Of a stretch of DNA of 64,000 nt, positions 49,274-56,853 are shown piece after piece. The DNA is taken from assembly GCA_964579575.1 (NCBI GenBank), contig CAZOGL010000004.1, forward strand, positions 12,722-76,721. The letters run 5' to 3'. The DNA is from CAVEFW01 sp964579575. GTDB taxonomy: Bacteria > Actinomycetota > Coriobacteriia > Coriobacteriales > Eggerthellaceae. The translations under genes and the position numbers were made by a program. The notes beneath the pieces were generated by a model. That model was not told the origin of the DNA. It was given only the letters and a program-made list of their open reading frames with translations, and did no database searches. Each line of letters starts with the position of its first letter. The first letter of the stretch is position 1.

Positions 49274-49777
49274 TTACTCAGCTTCCTCCGAGGTCTCCTC
49301 GGCGGTCTCAGCCTTAGCAGCCTCAGCAGCAGCCTTGGCCTTGCGAGCGGCAGCCTTGGCAACAGCCTTTTCATGAGCTTTGCGACGGGCGTCCTTCTCA
49401 GCGTTGGCGACCTTGTAGGCCTCCTGCTTTGCAGCGAACTTCGCAGCCTTCTTGTTGCCCGTGGTGGCAGGCTGCTTGGCCTCAGGCTTGGTGTAGGCGG
49501 CGATGTCCTCGGCGGTAACGATGGTGTTGGCGAGAGCCATGACACCGGACTTGCGGTTAGCGGCTTGGTTCTTGTGGATGATGCCCTTGGAAGCAGCCTT
49601 GTCGAGCAGACGGCAAGCCTTGACGGCACATGCGTAAGCCTCGGCACCGTTGCCAGCGGCCACTGCCTCGCGGACGCGACGAACGGCGGTCTTCAGCTCG
49701 GCCTTGTAGGCACGATTGCGCTGACGGGACTTCTCTGCGGTGATGATACGCTTCTTCTGGCTCTTGATATTTGCCAT
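49274..49777 (-). CDS. rpsT: 30S ribosomal protein S20 with long C-terminal extension
   Basis: S20 is a helical protein binding 16S rRNA early in assembly. Residues 1-87 match S20: MANIKSQKKRIITAEKSRQR, RRVREAVAAGN, LLDKAASKGIIHKNQAANRK. Instead of ending there the frame continues for 80 residues rich in Ala, Lys and Glu (AAARKAKAAAEAAKAETAEE near the end), with an acidic terminus. The total of 167 residues is about twice the usual length. GGAGG precedes ATG 49777. The extension is in frame and followed directly by stop and terminator, so it is not an assembly artefact in any obvious way. Similar tails occur on other actinobacterial ribosomal proteins; its role is unknown. Confidence 0.93.
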   Translation of the reverse strand: MANIKSQKKRIITAEKSRQRNRAYKAELKTAVRRVREAVAAGNGAEAYACAVKACRLLDKAASKGIIHKNQAANRKSGVMALANTIVTAEDIAAYTKPEAKQPATTGNKKAAKFAAKQEAYKVANAEKDARRKAHEKAVAKAAARKAKAAAEAAKAETAEETSEEAE

Positions 49778-50199
49778 GATAATCCTCCAATACTTGGACG
49801 TGTGGTACATTCACGCTTCAAGCAACGGGGGAGTGGAGATGCGGCTTCGTTACTGCTGGTTAACCGATTGCAGCATGCAAGCCCGCTTAGGGACATGCGC
49901 CTTTAGGCGGCATTCTTGCTGTGCCTATTGAAGCGGTCGGGATTTCCCAGCTTCTGGACCAATCGGTCACTCAGCAATAACGAACCCTTGTTGCGGCCAC
50001 GTCCGCAGGTTGGCAAAGCCAATGTCGTTGCTGAACACGCGTCTAAACAGATTACCAAACCTTGATGGGTATGTCACGAGGAAATTTGCGCTCGATCCAA
50101 AAAGTTTGGCCCGTCGAGTGAGGCGGCAGAGGGTCTTTACGGGGGAGTATACGCTATAATAGTTCGGCTAAAGACAATACCTATTCTTTGAGAGCGACG
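49778..50199 (-). promoter_or_regulatory. rpsT leader and divergent lepA promoter region
   Basis: No gene or tRNA lies in this gap. A candidate rpsT promoter on the minus strand is GTGACA (50077-50072), 17-base spacer, TAATCT (50054-50049) preceded by TG. The resulting 5' leader of about 265 bases contains several stems: TTGGC/GCCAA and TGCGG/CCGCA (both within 49995-50025), GCCGCC/GGCG-type stem with loop TAAA (around 49899-49912) and GCATG/CATGC (around 49872-49900). Such a long structured leader suggests control of S20 synthesis, perhaps by S20 itself; no known leader class was recognised. Confidence 0.5.
50155..50160 (+). promoter_or_regulatory. -10 element for lepA
   Basis: Perfect TATAAT at 50155-50160, 39 bases before the lepA ATG; no clear -35. 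Confidence 0.6.
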
Positions 50200-52011
50200 A
50201 TGATCAAGACAGCATCCCACATCCGTAATTTCAGCATCATTGCCCATATCGATCACGGCAAGTCCACTCTTTCTGACCGCATCCTCGAGATGACGGGGAC
50301 CGTGGCAAGTCGTGATATGAAGGAACAGCTGCTTGACAGCATGGACATCGAACGTGAGCGCGGCATTACCATCAAAAGTCAAGCGGTTCGCGTCGAATAC
50401 GAGGCGGACGACGGCGAGACCTACCAGCTCAACCTCATCGACACCCCGGGCCATGTGGACTTCACCTATGAGGTGAGTCGTAGCCTCGCGGCTTGTGAGG
50501 GGGCGGTTTGCGTCGTCGATGCGACCCAAGGTGTCGAGGCCCAAACCGTAGCAAACGCGATGCTCGCCATGAACAACAACCTCGAGATCATTCCCCTGAT
50601 CAACAAGATCGACCTCCCAAGCGCCGAGCCTGAGCGAGTTCGTGCAGAAATCGAGGACGGCCTTGCTATCCCCGCCGATGACGCGGTGCTCGCAAGCGGC
50701 AAGACGGGGGCTGGCGTACACGACCTTCTCGAATCCGTCGTCTACAACATCCCCGCTCCTCAAGGAGACCCCGATGCTCCCCTCAAGGCGCTCATCTTCG
50801 ACTCTTATTTCGATGCCTATCGCGGCGTGGTCGCGCTTATTCGCGTCGTTGACGGAAGTGTCAAGAAGGGCGACAAGATCCGCATGATGGCCACCGGCAC
50901 CGAGACCCTCGTCGAGGAGGTGGGCGCCCGTCGTCCGGCCGAGGTCGCGATGCCCTCGCTAACATTCGGAGAGGTCGGATACCTCGTCACGGGTCTCAAG
51001 GACGTATCGCGATGCAAGACCGGCGATACCATCACATTGGCCGTAGACGGTGCGACCGAGGCACTTCCCGGGTATCGCGAAGCCAAACCCATGGTCTACA
51101 CGGGTTTGTTCCCCATTGAATCCGACCAATACGAACCGCTCAAGGAAGCGCTCGAGAAGCTCGTCCTGAACGATCCCGCCCTTGTGTGGGAACCTGAGAC
51201 CTCCATCGCGCTCGGTTTCGGATTCCGCGTCGGATTTCTTGGCCTTCTTCACATGGAGGTCGTCAAGGAGCGCCTCGAACGTGAGTTCAACCTCGACCTC
51301 CTTGCAACGGCACCAAGCGTTGAATATCACGTCTACATGCGCCGCGACTCGGATGAGTACCTCACCATTCGCAGTCCTCAGGAGATGCCCGACGCGGGTA
51401 CCTATGACCATATCGAGGAGCCGTTCCTCAAGGCAAAGATACTTGTCCCGCCCGAGTATGTGGGTGCGGTCATGGAGCTCACCTCCCAACGTCGTGGCCA
51501 GTTCATCAACATGAACTACATCTCCGCGACAACGGTTGAGCAGATTTGGGAGATACCCCTCTCCGAGCTAATCATGGACTACTTCGACAAACTCAAATCC
51601 AACACGAAGGGCTATGCGAGCCTTGATTACGAGTTCTCCTGCTACAAACCGGGCGATCTCCAAAAACTCGACATCCTTTTGTCGGGAAAGCCCATCGACG
51701 CGCTCTCCTTCATCGTCCACAAGGACAAGGCCTATGAGCGCGGGCGCGTGCTTTGCGAGAAGCTCAAGGAGATCATCCCTCGCCAGATGTTCGAAGTTCC
51801 GATCCAAGCAGCCGTCGGAGGTCGTGTCCTTTCTCGTCAAACGGTCAAGGCGAAGCGCAAGGACGTTCTCGCGAAATGCTATGGCGGCGACATCTCCCGT
51901 AAGCGCAAGTTGCTAGAGAAGCAAAAGGCTGGCAAGAAGCGTATGAAGGCCATTGGAAACGTCGAGGTTCCCCAAGAGGCGTTTATGGCGATTTTGAAGG
52001 TCGATGATTAG
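50200..52011 (+). CDS. lepA: elongation factor 4 (LepA), ribosomal back-translocase GTPase
   Basis: LepA is a translational GTPase related to EF-G that acts on stalled or initiating ribosomes. The 603-residue length is standard. Motifs: HIRNFSIIAHIDHGKSTLSD with G1 at 15-23, RGITIKSQ (G2), LIDTPGHVDF (G3), INKIDLP (G4), then domains II-III and the LepA-specific C-terminal domain (KAKRKDVLAKCYGGDISRKR near 551). ATG 50200 is used; a TTG four codons earlier is possible. The stop overlaps the next small gene. Confidence 0.97.
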   Translation: MIKTASHIRNFSIIAHIDHGKSTLSDRILEMTGTVASRDMKEQLLDSMDIERERGITIKSQAVRVEYEADDGETYQLNLIDTPGHVDFTYEVSRSLAACEGAVCVVDATQGVEAQTVANAMLAMNNNLEIIPLINKIDLPSAEPERVRAEIEDGLAIPADDAVLASGKTGAGVHDLLESVVYNIPAPQGDPDAPLKALIFDSYFDAYRGVVALIRVVDGSVKKGDKIRMMATGTETLVEEVGARRPAEVAMPSLTFGEVGYLVTGLKDVSRCKTGDTITLAVDGATEALPGYREAKPMVYTGLFPIESDQYEPLKEALEKLVLNDPALVWEPETSIALGFGFRVGFLGLLHMEVVKERLEREFNLDLLATAPSVEYHVYMRRDSDEYLTIRSPQEMPDAGTYDHIEEPFLKAKILVPPEYVGAVMELTSQRRGQFINMNYISATTVEQIWEIPLSELIMDYFDKLKSNTKGYASLDYEFSCYKPGDLQKLDILLSGKPIDALSFIVHKDKAYERGRVLCEKLKEIIPRQMFEVPIQAAVGGRVLSRQTVKAKRKDVLAKCYGGDISRKRKLLEKQKAGKKRMKAIGNVEVPQEAFMAILKVDD

Positions 52012-52214
52012 TGGCAAAGGACGATTACAACTGGCTCGACGATCCGTTTGACCCGGAAAAGCAAGCCCAAGACGAAGAGGAGTTGACCCGTGCGAAAAAC
52101 AACGGGCTTCTTATCCTGACTCTCGTCATCATTGCTGCTATTGTCGTCGGCGTCCTCGTTTTTTTCTTTGGCAGCATATTACTCGACCTGAGCGTCAACG
52201 GCTTTGCTCGATAG
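52011..52214 (+). CDS. small single-span membrane protein
   Basis: Family not recognised. The 67-residue product begins at GTG 52011, sharing its G with the lepA TAG, with GAAGG upstream. A charged N-terminus (about 30 residues, YNWLDDPFDPEKQAQ) is followed by one strong transmembrane helix (LLILTLVIIAAIVVGVLVFF, about 33-52). Tight packing between lepA and dusB supports a real gene; topology suggests a cytoplasmic acidic head. Confidence 0.65.
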   Translation: MAKDDYNWLDDPFDPEKQAQDEEELTRAKNNGLLILTLVIIAAIVVGVLVFFFGSILLDLSVNGFAR

Positions 52215-52221
52215 GGTCGCC

Positions 52222-53259
52222 ATGTCTCGTTTCGACCTATTTCCGTTCTTTGAGAACCATCGGGTGATCCTTGCTCCCATGGCGGGTGTAACCGACGAGG
52301 CGATGCGTGCGCTTTGTCTCGAGGCGGGAGCGGACCTCACTTATACGGAGATGGTCTCGGCAAAAGCGCTCTCGTTTGCCAACGAGAAGACCCGCCATCT
52401 GCTCACCATGGCGCCTGGAGAGAAAATCGTCGCAGTCCAAATGTTCGGTCACGAACCTGAGGTCATGGCGAAAGAGGCGGCCTGGATTGCCGAATCCATG
52501 GGGGAGCGGCTCGCTTACCTCGACATCAATATGGGGTGTCCCGCTCGCAAGATTGCAGGGAAGGGGGACGGATCAGCTCTCATGCGCGAACCTGCGCTTG
52601 CGGCTCGTATCGTCAGTTCGGTAGTAGCAGCTGTCGATGTTCCGGTGACGTGCAAGTTTCGTCGTGGGTTCTCCGAGGGTGACGAGACCGCCCCCGAATT
52701 TGCCCGCGTCCTCGAACAAGCGGGCGCGTCCGCCCTTGCTGTCCACGGTCGGTATGCCCAACAGATGTATCGCGGTTGTGCCGATTGGGGCGCCATAAGG
52801 CGCGTCAAAGAAGCCGTCTCAATACCGGTGATAGGAAACGGGGACGTGCGCAGCGGATCCGATGCTGTTAACCTCATGAGGGAGACTGGGTGTGATGCCG
52901 TTATGATCGGCCGTGCGGCGCAGGGCAACCCTTGGGTGTTCTCCGAGGTGAAATCAGCTCTTGCAGGCTCTACTACGCAGGCCAAACCCACGTTCGAGGA
53001 GCGAATCGCCATGGCGCGCCGTCACGCGTCGTTGTTAGAGAAACGCGAAGGTCGCAACATCGTGCGCATGCGAAAACATGCGGCTTGGTACATGAGCGGT
53101 TTGCCAGGAGCCAGTATGGCGCGCGGCAAGTTCAACCGATGCGTGACCCTCGATGATTTCAACGCGGTCTTCGATGAGGTCCTTACCTATGCTATAACGT
53201 TCTATGACCAACACCCCGAACTTCTTAGAGGCAGAATCGAGGGAGCATCCAATGCGTAA
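52222..53259 (+). CDS. dusB: tRNA-dihydrouridine synthase
   Basis: Dus enzymes reduce uridines in tRNA D-loops using FMN. The 345-residue protein has VILAPMAGVTDEAMRALC near residue 20, the catalytic-Cys motif DINMGCPARKIAGKGDGSAL near 100, VTCKFRRGF near 140, AVHGRYAQQMYRG near 175 and VIGNGDVRSGSDA near 207 with MIGRAAQGNPW near 232. ATG 52222 follows AGGG; an upstream in-frame TTG overlaps the small membrane gene. The DusB subtype is inferred from general similarity. Confidence 0.94.
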   Translation: MSRFDLFPFFENHRVILAPMAGVTDEAMRALCLEAGADLTYTEMVSAKALSFANEKTRHLLTMAPGEKIVAVQMFGHEPEVMAKEAAWIAESMGERLAYLDINMGCPARKIAGKGDGSALMREPALAARIVSSVVAAVDVPVTCKFRRGFSEGDETAPEFARVLEQAGASALAVHGRYAQQMYRGCADWGAIRRVKEAVSIPVIGNGDVRSGSDAVNLMRETGCDAVMIGRAAQGNPWVFSEVKSALAGSTTQAKPTFEERIAMARRHASLLEKREGRNIVRMRKHAAWYMSGLPGASMARGKFNRCVTLDDFNAVFDEVLTYAITFYDQHPELLRGRIEGASNA

Positions 53260-53458
53260 GAAAAACCTGATCAGTCCCGTCCTTTTTGCTGGCGCTGCCG
53301 CATTCGCATGCGCAGCGATTGCGTGCGCCCGTGGTGCCATCATCGTAGCCTCTCGCCAATACGGCAAGTCAGGTTATACGACCATCCCCTCCATTGACGC
53401 CTCCGAGGCGCAAAAGAAAATCTCAGGCGGCGCAGGAGGAGCCAACCATGCCTCATGA
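53252..53458 (+). CDS. small membrane or exported protein
   Basis: Family not recognised. The 68-residue product starts at ATG 53252, overlapping the dusB stop by eight bases, behind GAGGGAG. The N-terminus is signal-anchor-like (MRKKNLI then LFAGAAAFACAAIACA), followed by a short polar tail ending GGAGGANHAS. The end overlaps the hemW start. The overlapping boundaries on both sides and good Shine-Dalgarno support translation; the function is unknown. Confidence 0.55.
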   Translation: MRKKNLISPVLFAGAAAFACAAIACARGAIIVASRQYGKSGYTTIPSIDASEAQKKISGGAGGANHAS

Positions 53459-54683
53459 TCCCTACAAGGCTCTCTACCTCCACATTCCCTTTTGTGTCAA
53501 GAAGTGCGACTACTGCGATTTCACCTCATTTAGCATTCCGCGCGACCACAAGGAGATCGACGAGTATATCGAGCAGCTTGTCATACAAATTCGCCGAAAG
53601 GCCAAAGAAGGGGAGTTGGCCCATCTCGAGACCGTCTATATCGGCGGCGGAACACCGAGCTATATCGGGCAAAGTCGCCTGAGCAGCCTTCTGTATGCCC
53701 TGAGTCTTAGCATGCGCCTTGAGCCTGATGTCGAATGTACCATGGAGGCAAATCCGGAAAGCATCACTCCCGAGCTTATTCGTGACGTGTACGCCCTTGG
53801 AGTAAACCGCCTTTCCATCGGTGTCCAAAGTTTCGACGATGAGGTCCTCAAGATTTTGGGGCGGGCCCATGACTCCTCGAAGGCAGACGAGGCGATACGG
53901 TATGCCCTTGAGCGGTTTGACAACGTGAGTATTGATCTTATGTGCGGAGTTCCTAGTCAGACGCTGGAGTCCTTTGAGCACTCCGTTCGTCACGCCATAG
54001 AGTCGGGTGTTGCCCATGTGAGCATCTACCCTTTAACCATTGAGAAGAGAACGCCGTTTGCCAAGGCGGTTCGTCGCGGTAAATTGCCTTATCCGGACGA
54101 CGATGTTCAAGCATCCTGCATGGAGCGGGCTGCGCAGCTTCTTGATGAGGCGGGTTTTCATCGTTATGAGGTCGCAAGCTATGCCAAGCCAGGGTTTGAG
54201 TGTCGTCACAATATCTCATATTGGACGGGAAAGCCCTATCTCGGCCTTGGCACCGGCGCTACAACCATGACCCAAAACGCCGAGCGACGCATGCGAGAGA
54301 AGGACGGCTATATCGCCGATGACCTCGACGCCGCCCAGATGTGCGCGGAAGACCTCATGCTTGGCATGCGCATGAGCAAAGGGGTGTCCGTCGGGATGGT
54401 GAGGGAGAGCTCTGAGCTCTTGCCCGATGCTCCCTCCGTCTTCATGAAGTTGTGTAGATTGGGTCTTGTGTCGCTTATTTCCCCAGAGCATGGTATTATC
54501 GCCCAAGCGAAGAGCGATACCCTCGGTGCCATGGATGCAGACATGGTCGATGCGAATGGTAATCCAGTCGATGTGGCTATTTGTGCTGACAACGCTTCCG
54601 ACGACGATCGCTTTGCACCTACCCAGCTTGGCTGGCTTTGCGGCAATGAGCTTTATGGCCGTATTTTCGAGCTTGCCCCGTAA
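53448..54683 (+). CDS. hemW: HemW-type radical SAM protein (coproporphyrinogen III oxidase-like)
   Basis: HemW is a radical-SAM heme chaperone related to HemN. The 411-residue protein has LYLHIPFCVKKCDYCDFTSF with the CxxxCxxC cluster (residues 16-23) followed by Phe rather than the HemN CxxCxC extension, IGGGTPSYI near 65, LSIGVQSFDDEVLKILGR near 125 and DLMCGVPSQT near 165. ATG 53448 follows AGGAGGAG. An Asp/Asn-rich segment near 365-390 is less conserved. hemW often neighbours lepA and hrcA, as here. Confidence 0.93.
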   Translation: MPHDPYKALYLHIPFCVKKCDYCDFTSFSIPRDHKEIDEYIEQLVIQIRRKAKEGELAHLETVYIGGGTPSYIGQSRLSSLLYALSLSMRLEPDVECTMEANPESITPELIRDVYALGVNRLSIGVQSFDDEVLKILGRAHDSSKADEAIRYALERFDNVSIDLMCGVPSQTLESFEHSVRHAIESGVAHVSIYPLTIEKRTPFAKAVRRGKLPYPDDDVQASCMERAAQLLDEAGFHRYEVASYAKPGFECRHNISYWTGKPYLGLGTGATTMTQNAERRMREKDGYIADDLDAAQMCAEDLMLGMRMSKGVSVGMVRESSELLPDAPSVFMKLCRLGLVSLISPEHGIIAQAKSDTLGAMDADMVDANGNPVDVAICADNASDDDRFAPTQLGWLCGNELYGRIFELAP

Positions 54684-54727
54684 TACACGAAGCTTGCTTG
54701 ACCTATACCTCGAGAAAAGGAGAACAG

Positions 54728-55519
54728 TTGGATTCATCCGACTATCACGAACGTACTGATACGTTCATTCGTCCGATACAGGAGAGAAATCTCGATTACG
54801 ACCTGTACGACGCCCACTGCCATCTTGGATTCACCCAACAACCGGAAGCGCTTGCTGATGCGGCTGAACTCCAAGGAATTGGCGCGTTTTGTTGCACCGT
54901 TACCCCTGCAGAATATCTTGGGTTGCAGGTCCGTCTTCAATCCCATCCTAACGTCGATTTGGGTCTAGGCCTGCATCCTTGGTGGGTCGGTGAAGACGAG
55001 ACGTCACTCGACCAATTCTTGGAGTTGTTGCCGGCAACTCGTTTCGTAGGGGAGATCGGGCTCGATTTCAGCCCACGCTTTGAGACCACAGATGATATGC
55101 AGATCGAGGCAATTACCCGTATTCTGAATGCTTGTGCCGAGCAGGGAGACAAGATCATCAGCATCCATTGCGTCCAGGCATACGACGAGCTTTTGGGTAT
55201 ATTGGACTCAACGGGAGTTTGCGATTCTTGCCAAGTGATCATCCATTGGTTCAGCGGCACGAGCGACCAACTCATGTATGCCTATCGGATCGGCTGTTGC
55301 TTCTCCGTCGGACCCCGTATGCTCTCCACCAAGCGCGGGCGCGCCTATGTGAGGCAAATCCCCCGTGAGCGTATCTTCCTTGAAACTGATGCCCCCTTGG
55401 TTGACGCCAAGGTAGAAAACTTCCTTCCGGTTCCCTTTGATTTTGAGGAATGGCGAGAGCTGCTCGAAGAGGCGAACCGCCTTCTTGAGGCCGAGCCGAC
55501 AAGCGAGCAGAAAAGCTAG
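54728..55519 (+). CDS. TatD-like metal-dependent hydrolase
   Basis: TatD-family enzymes are metal-dependent nucleases or phosphoesterases. The 263-residue protein has YDAHCHLGF near residue 30 (HxH site), GLGLHPWWV near 79, the metal Glu in VGEIGLDFSP near 107, ISIHCVQAYDELL near 140, IIHWFSGT near 165 and LETDAPLVD near 218 with the last Asp. The start is TTG 54728, five bases after AAAAGGAGA. Sequence is divergent from canonical TatD (HPWW replaces the usual HPH pattern), so the exact activity is open. Confidence 0.87.
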   Translation: MDSSDYHERTDTFIRPIQERNLDYDLYDAHCHLGFTQQPEALADAAELQGIGAFCCTVTPAEYLGLQVRLQSHPNVDLGLGLHPWWVGEDETSLDQFLELLPATRFVGEIGLDFSPRFETTDDMQIEAITRILNACAEQGDKIISIHCVQAYDELLGILDSTGVCDSCQVIIHWFSGTSDQLMYAYRIGCCFSVGPRMLSTKRGRAYVRQIPRERIFLETDAPLVDAKVENFLPVPFDFEEWRELLEEANRLLEAEPTSEQKS

Positions 55520-55595
55520 CCGACAAACGAGACGTTTACGCAATAAAACCGGTCGTTGATCGCTTGTAGCGCGACCGTTGTCTTGATCGCTTCAC

Positions 55596-55601
55596 TATAA
55601 T
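55596..55601 (+). promoter_or_regulatory. -10 element for cysK
   Basis: Perfect TATAAT at 55596-55601, 43 bases before the cysK ATG; no good -35. TTGATCGCTT occurs twice just upstream (about 55556 and 55583). Confidence 0.55.
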
Positions 55602-55644
55602 GGGTCACAAGCAAAGTCAAAGGCTCGTTGCAAAGGAACTTGAG

Positions 55645-56574
55645 ATGACGATTTACCAAGACGTTACCGAGATTATTGGCAATACCCCTCTTGTCGAGTT
55701 GGGAAACTTCGAGAAGAACCACGGTTTAAACGCAAGAATCGTAGGCAAGTTTGAGCGAGTGAACCCTACCGGCTCAATCAAGGACCGCACCGCCCTCGCT
55801 ATGCTCGATGATGCGGAGAGTCGGGGATTGCTCGACCATGACACGGTCATCATTGAGCCCACAAGCGGAAACACCGGCGTCGGCCTCGCTGCCATCGCTG
55901 CCGCTCGTGGGTATCGTCTCATCATCACGATGCCTGAGACCATGAGCATCGAGCGACGCAATCTTATGGCCGCCTATGGTGCCGAGCTTGTTCTCACCGA
56001 TGGCGCAAAGGGTATGGCGGGTGCGATAGCCAAGGCCGAGGAACTGTGCTCAACTTTCGAGAAGGCTTTTATACCCGGCCAATTCGAAAATCCTTCCAAT
56101 CCTGCGATTCATGAGCGCACCACCGGACCCGAAATCTGGGAGCAGACCGACGGCAAGGTCGACATGGTCATCGCTGGTGTCGGTACGGGTGGGACCATCA
56201 CCGGAATCAGCCGGTTTCTCAAGGCTCAAAACCCCGCTATCAAGGTCATAGCAGTCGAGCCCGCTGGGTCTCCCGTGTTATCCGGAGGAGCGGCTGGCAA
56301 ACACGACCTTCAAGGCATCGGTGCCGGGTTTGTGCCGAAAGCTCTCGACACGGATTCCTACGATGAGGTTATCACCATCGAGGACGAGCAGGCGTACGCC
56401 GCCGGCCGCGAGCTTGCCGCCCACGAAGGCTTGCTTGTCGGGATCACTTCGGGCGCCGCCGTAGCTGCTGCCGAGATACTTGCAAAGCGACCGGAAAACG
56501 AAGGTAAGCTTATCGTTTGCATCTTGCCTGACACCGGCGAGCGTTACCTTTCAACCGCCATGTTCGATTTCTAA
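55645..56574 (+). CDS. cysK: cysteine synthase (O-acetylserine sulfhydrylase)
   Basis: CysK makes cysteine from O-acetylserine and sulfide using PLP. The 309-residue protein has IIGNTPLVELGNFEKNHG near residue 10, PTGSIKDRTALAML near 45 with the PLP Lys, EPTSGNTGVGLAAIAA near 72, AGVGTGGTITGISR near 178 and ITSGAAVAAA near 270. ATG 55645 follows AAGGAAC; an upstream in-frame ATG precedes the likely transcription start. It is monocistronic by context; no cysE adjoins it. Confidence 0.96.
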   Translation: MTIYQDVTEIIGNTPLVELGNFEKNHGLNARIVGKFERVNPTGSIKDRTALAMLDDAESRGLLDHDTVIIEPTSGNTGVGLAAIAAARGYRLIITMPETMSIERRNLMAAYGAELVLTDGAKGMAGAIAKAEELCSTFEKAFIPGQFENPSNPAIHERTTGPEIWEQTDGKVDMVIAGVGTGGTITGISRFLKAQNPAIKVIAVEPAGSPVLSGGAAGKHDLQGIGAGFVPKALDTDSYDEVITIEDEQAYAAGRELAAHEGLLVGITSGAAVAAAEILAKRPENEGKLIVCILPDTGERYLSTAMFDF

Positions 56575-56619
56575 AGAATTTTTTTGTAAGGGAATTTTCG
56601 GATTCTAAGGGAATTTCGC
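56566..56619 (+). repeat. imperfect repeats of the cysK stop region
   Basis: GATTTCTAAAGAATTTT with the cysK TAA (from 56566) is followed by TAAGGGAATTTTCG (from 56587) and GATTCTAAGGGAATTTCG (from 56602). The two downstream copies share TAAGGGAATTT exactly. Confidence 0.65.
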
Positions 56620-56798
56620 GAATATCTGCAGGGATACCGGCTCGACGTATGCCCGAGAGGACGTTGATCCAGGACTGTTGGTCACTCGTGCACCCTCGCC
56701 TAAACGAAAAAGTCTGCTTCGTTCGAAAAATCAAGACCGCTTCATCCAAACAACCAAACCGTCCTTTCACGAACTTTCTGTGTGACTTTCGATAAGGA

Positions 56799-56828
56799 TT
56801 AGCACTCTTCGCTTGAGGCTGCTAAACT
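56799..56828 (+). promoter_or_regulatory. CIRCE operator overlapping the hrcA promoter
   Basis: TTAGCACTC (56799-56807), nine bases, GGCTGCTAA (56817-56825) matches the CIRCE inverted repeat TTAGCACTC-N9-GAGTGCTAA at 16 of 18 arm positions. TTAGCA at 56799 and TAAACT at 56823-56828 (18-base spacer) can serve as -35 and -10, so bound HrcA would cover the promoter. The 220 bases between cysK and this site hold only the repeat and no gene. Confidence 0.9.
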
Positions 56829-56853
56829 ATCGGTGCTAAACAAAAGGAGTGAA

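Noticed and set aside
49265..49906. Leu/Ser/Gly-rich plus-strand frame of 213 codons
   Set aside because: It is the complement of the Ala/Lys-rich rpsT gene; the rpsT start, Shine-Dalgarno and terminator all support the minus strand.
49778..50200. tRNA gene in the rpsT-lepA gap
   Set aside because: GGTTCG occurs once on the minus strand, but no acceptor, D-arm or anticodon arm fits around it.
56510..56770. 86-codon minus-strand frame in the cysK-hrcA spacer
   Set aside because: GTG start without Shine-Dalgarno, overlaps the cysK end, and the sequence looks non-coding; left as intergenic.
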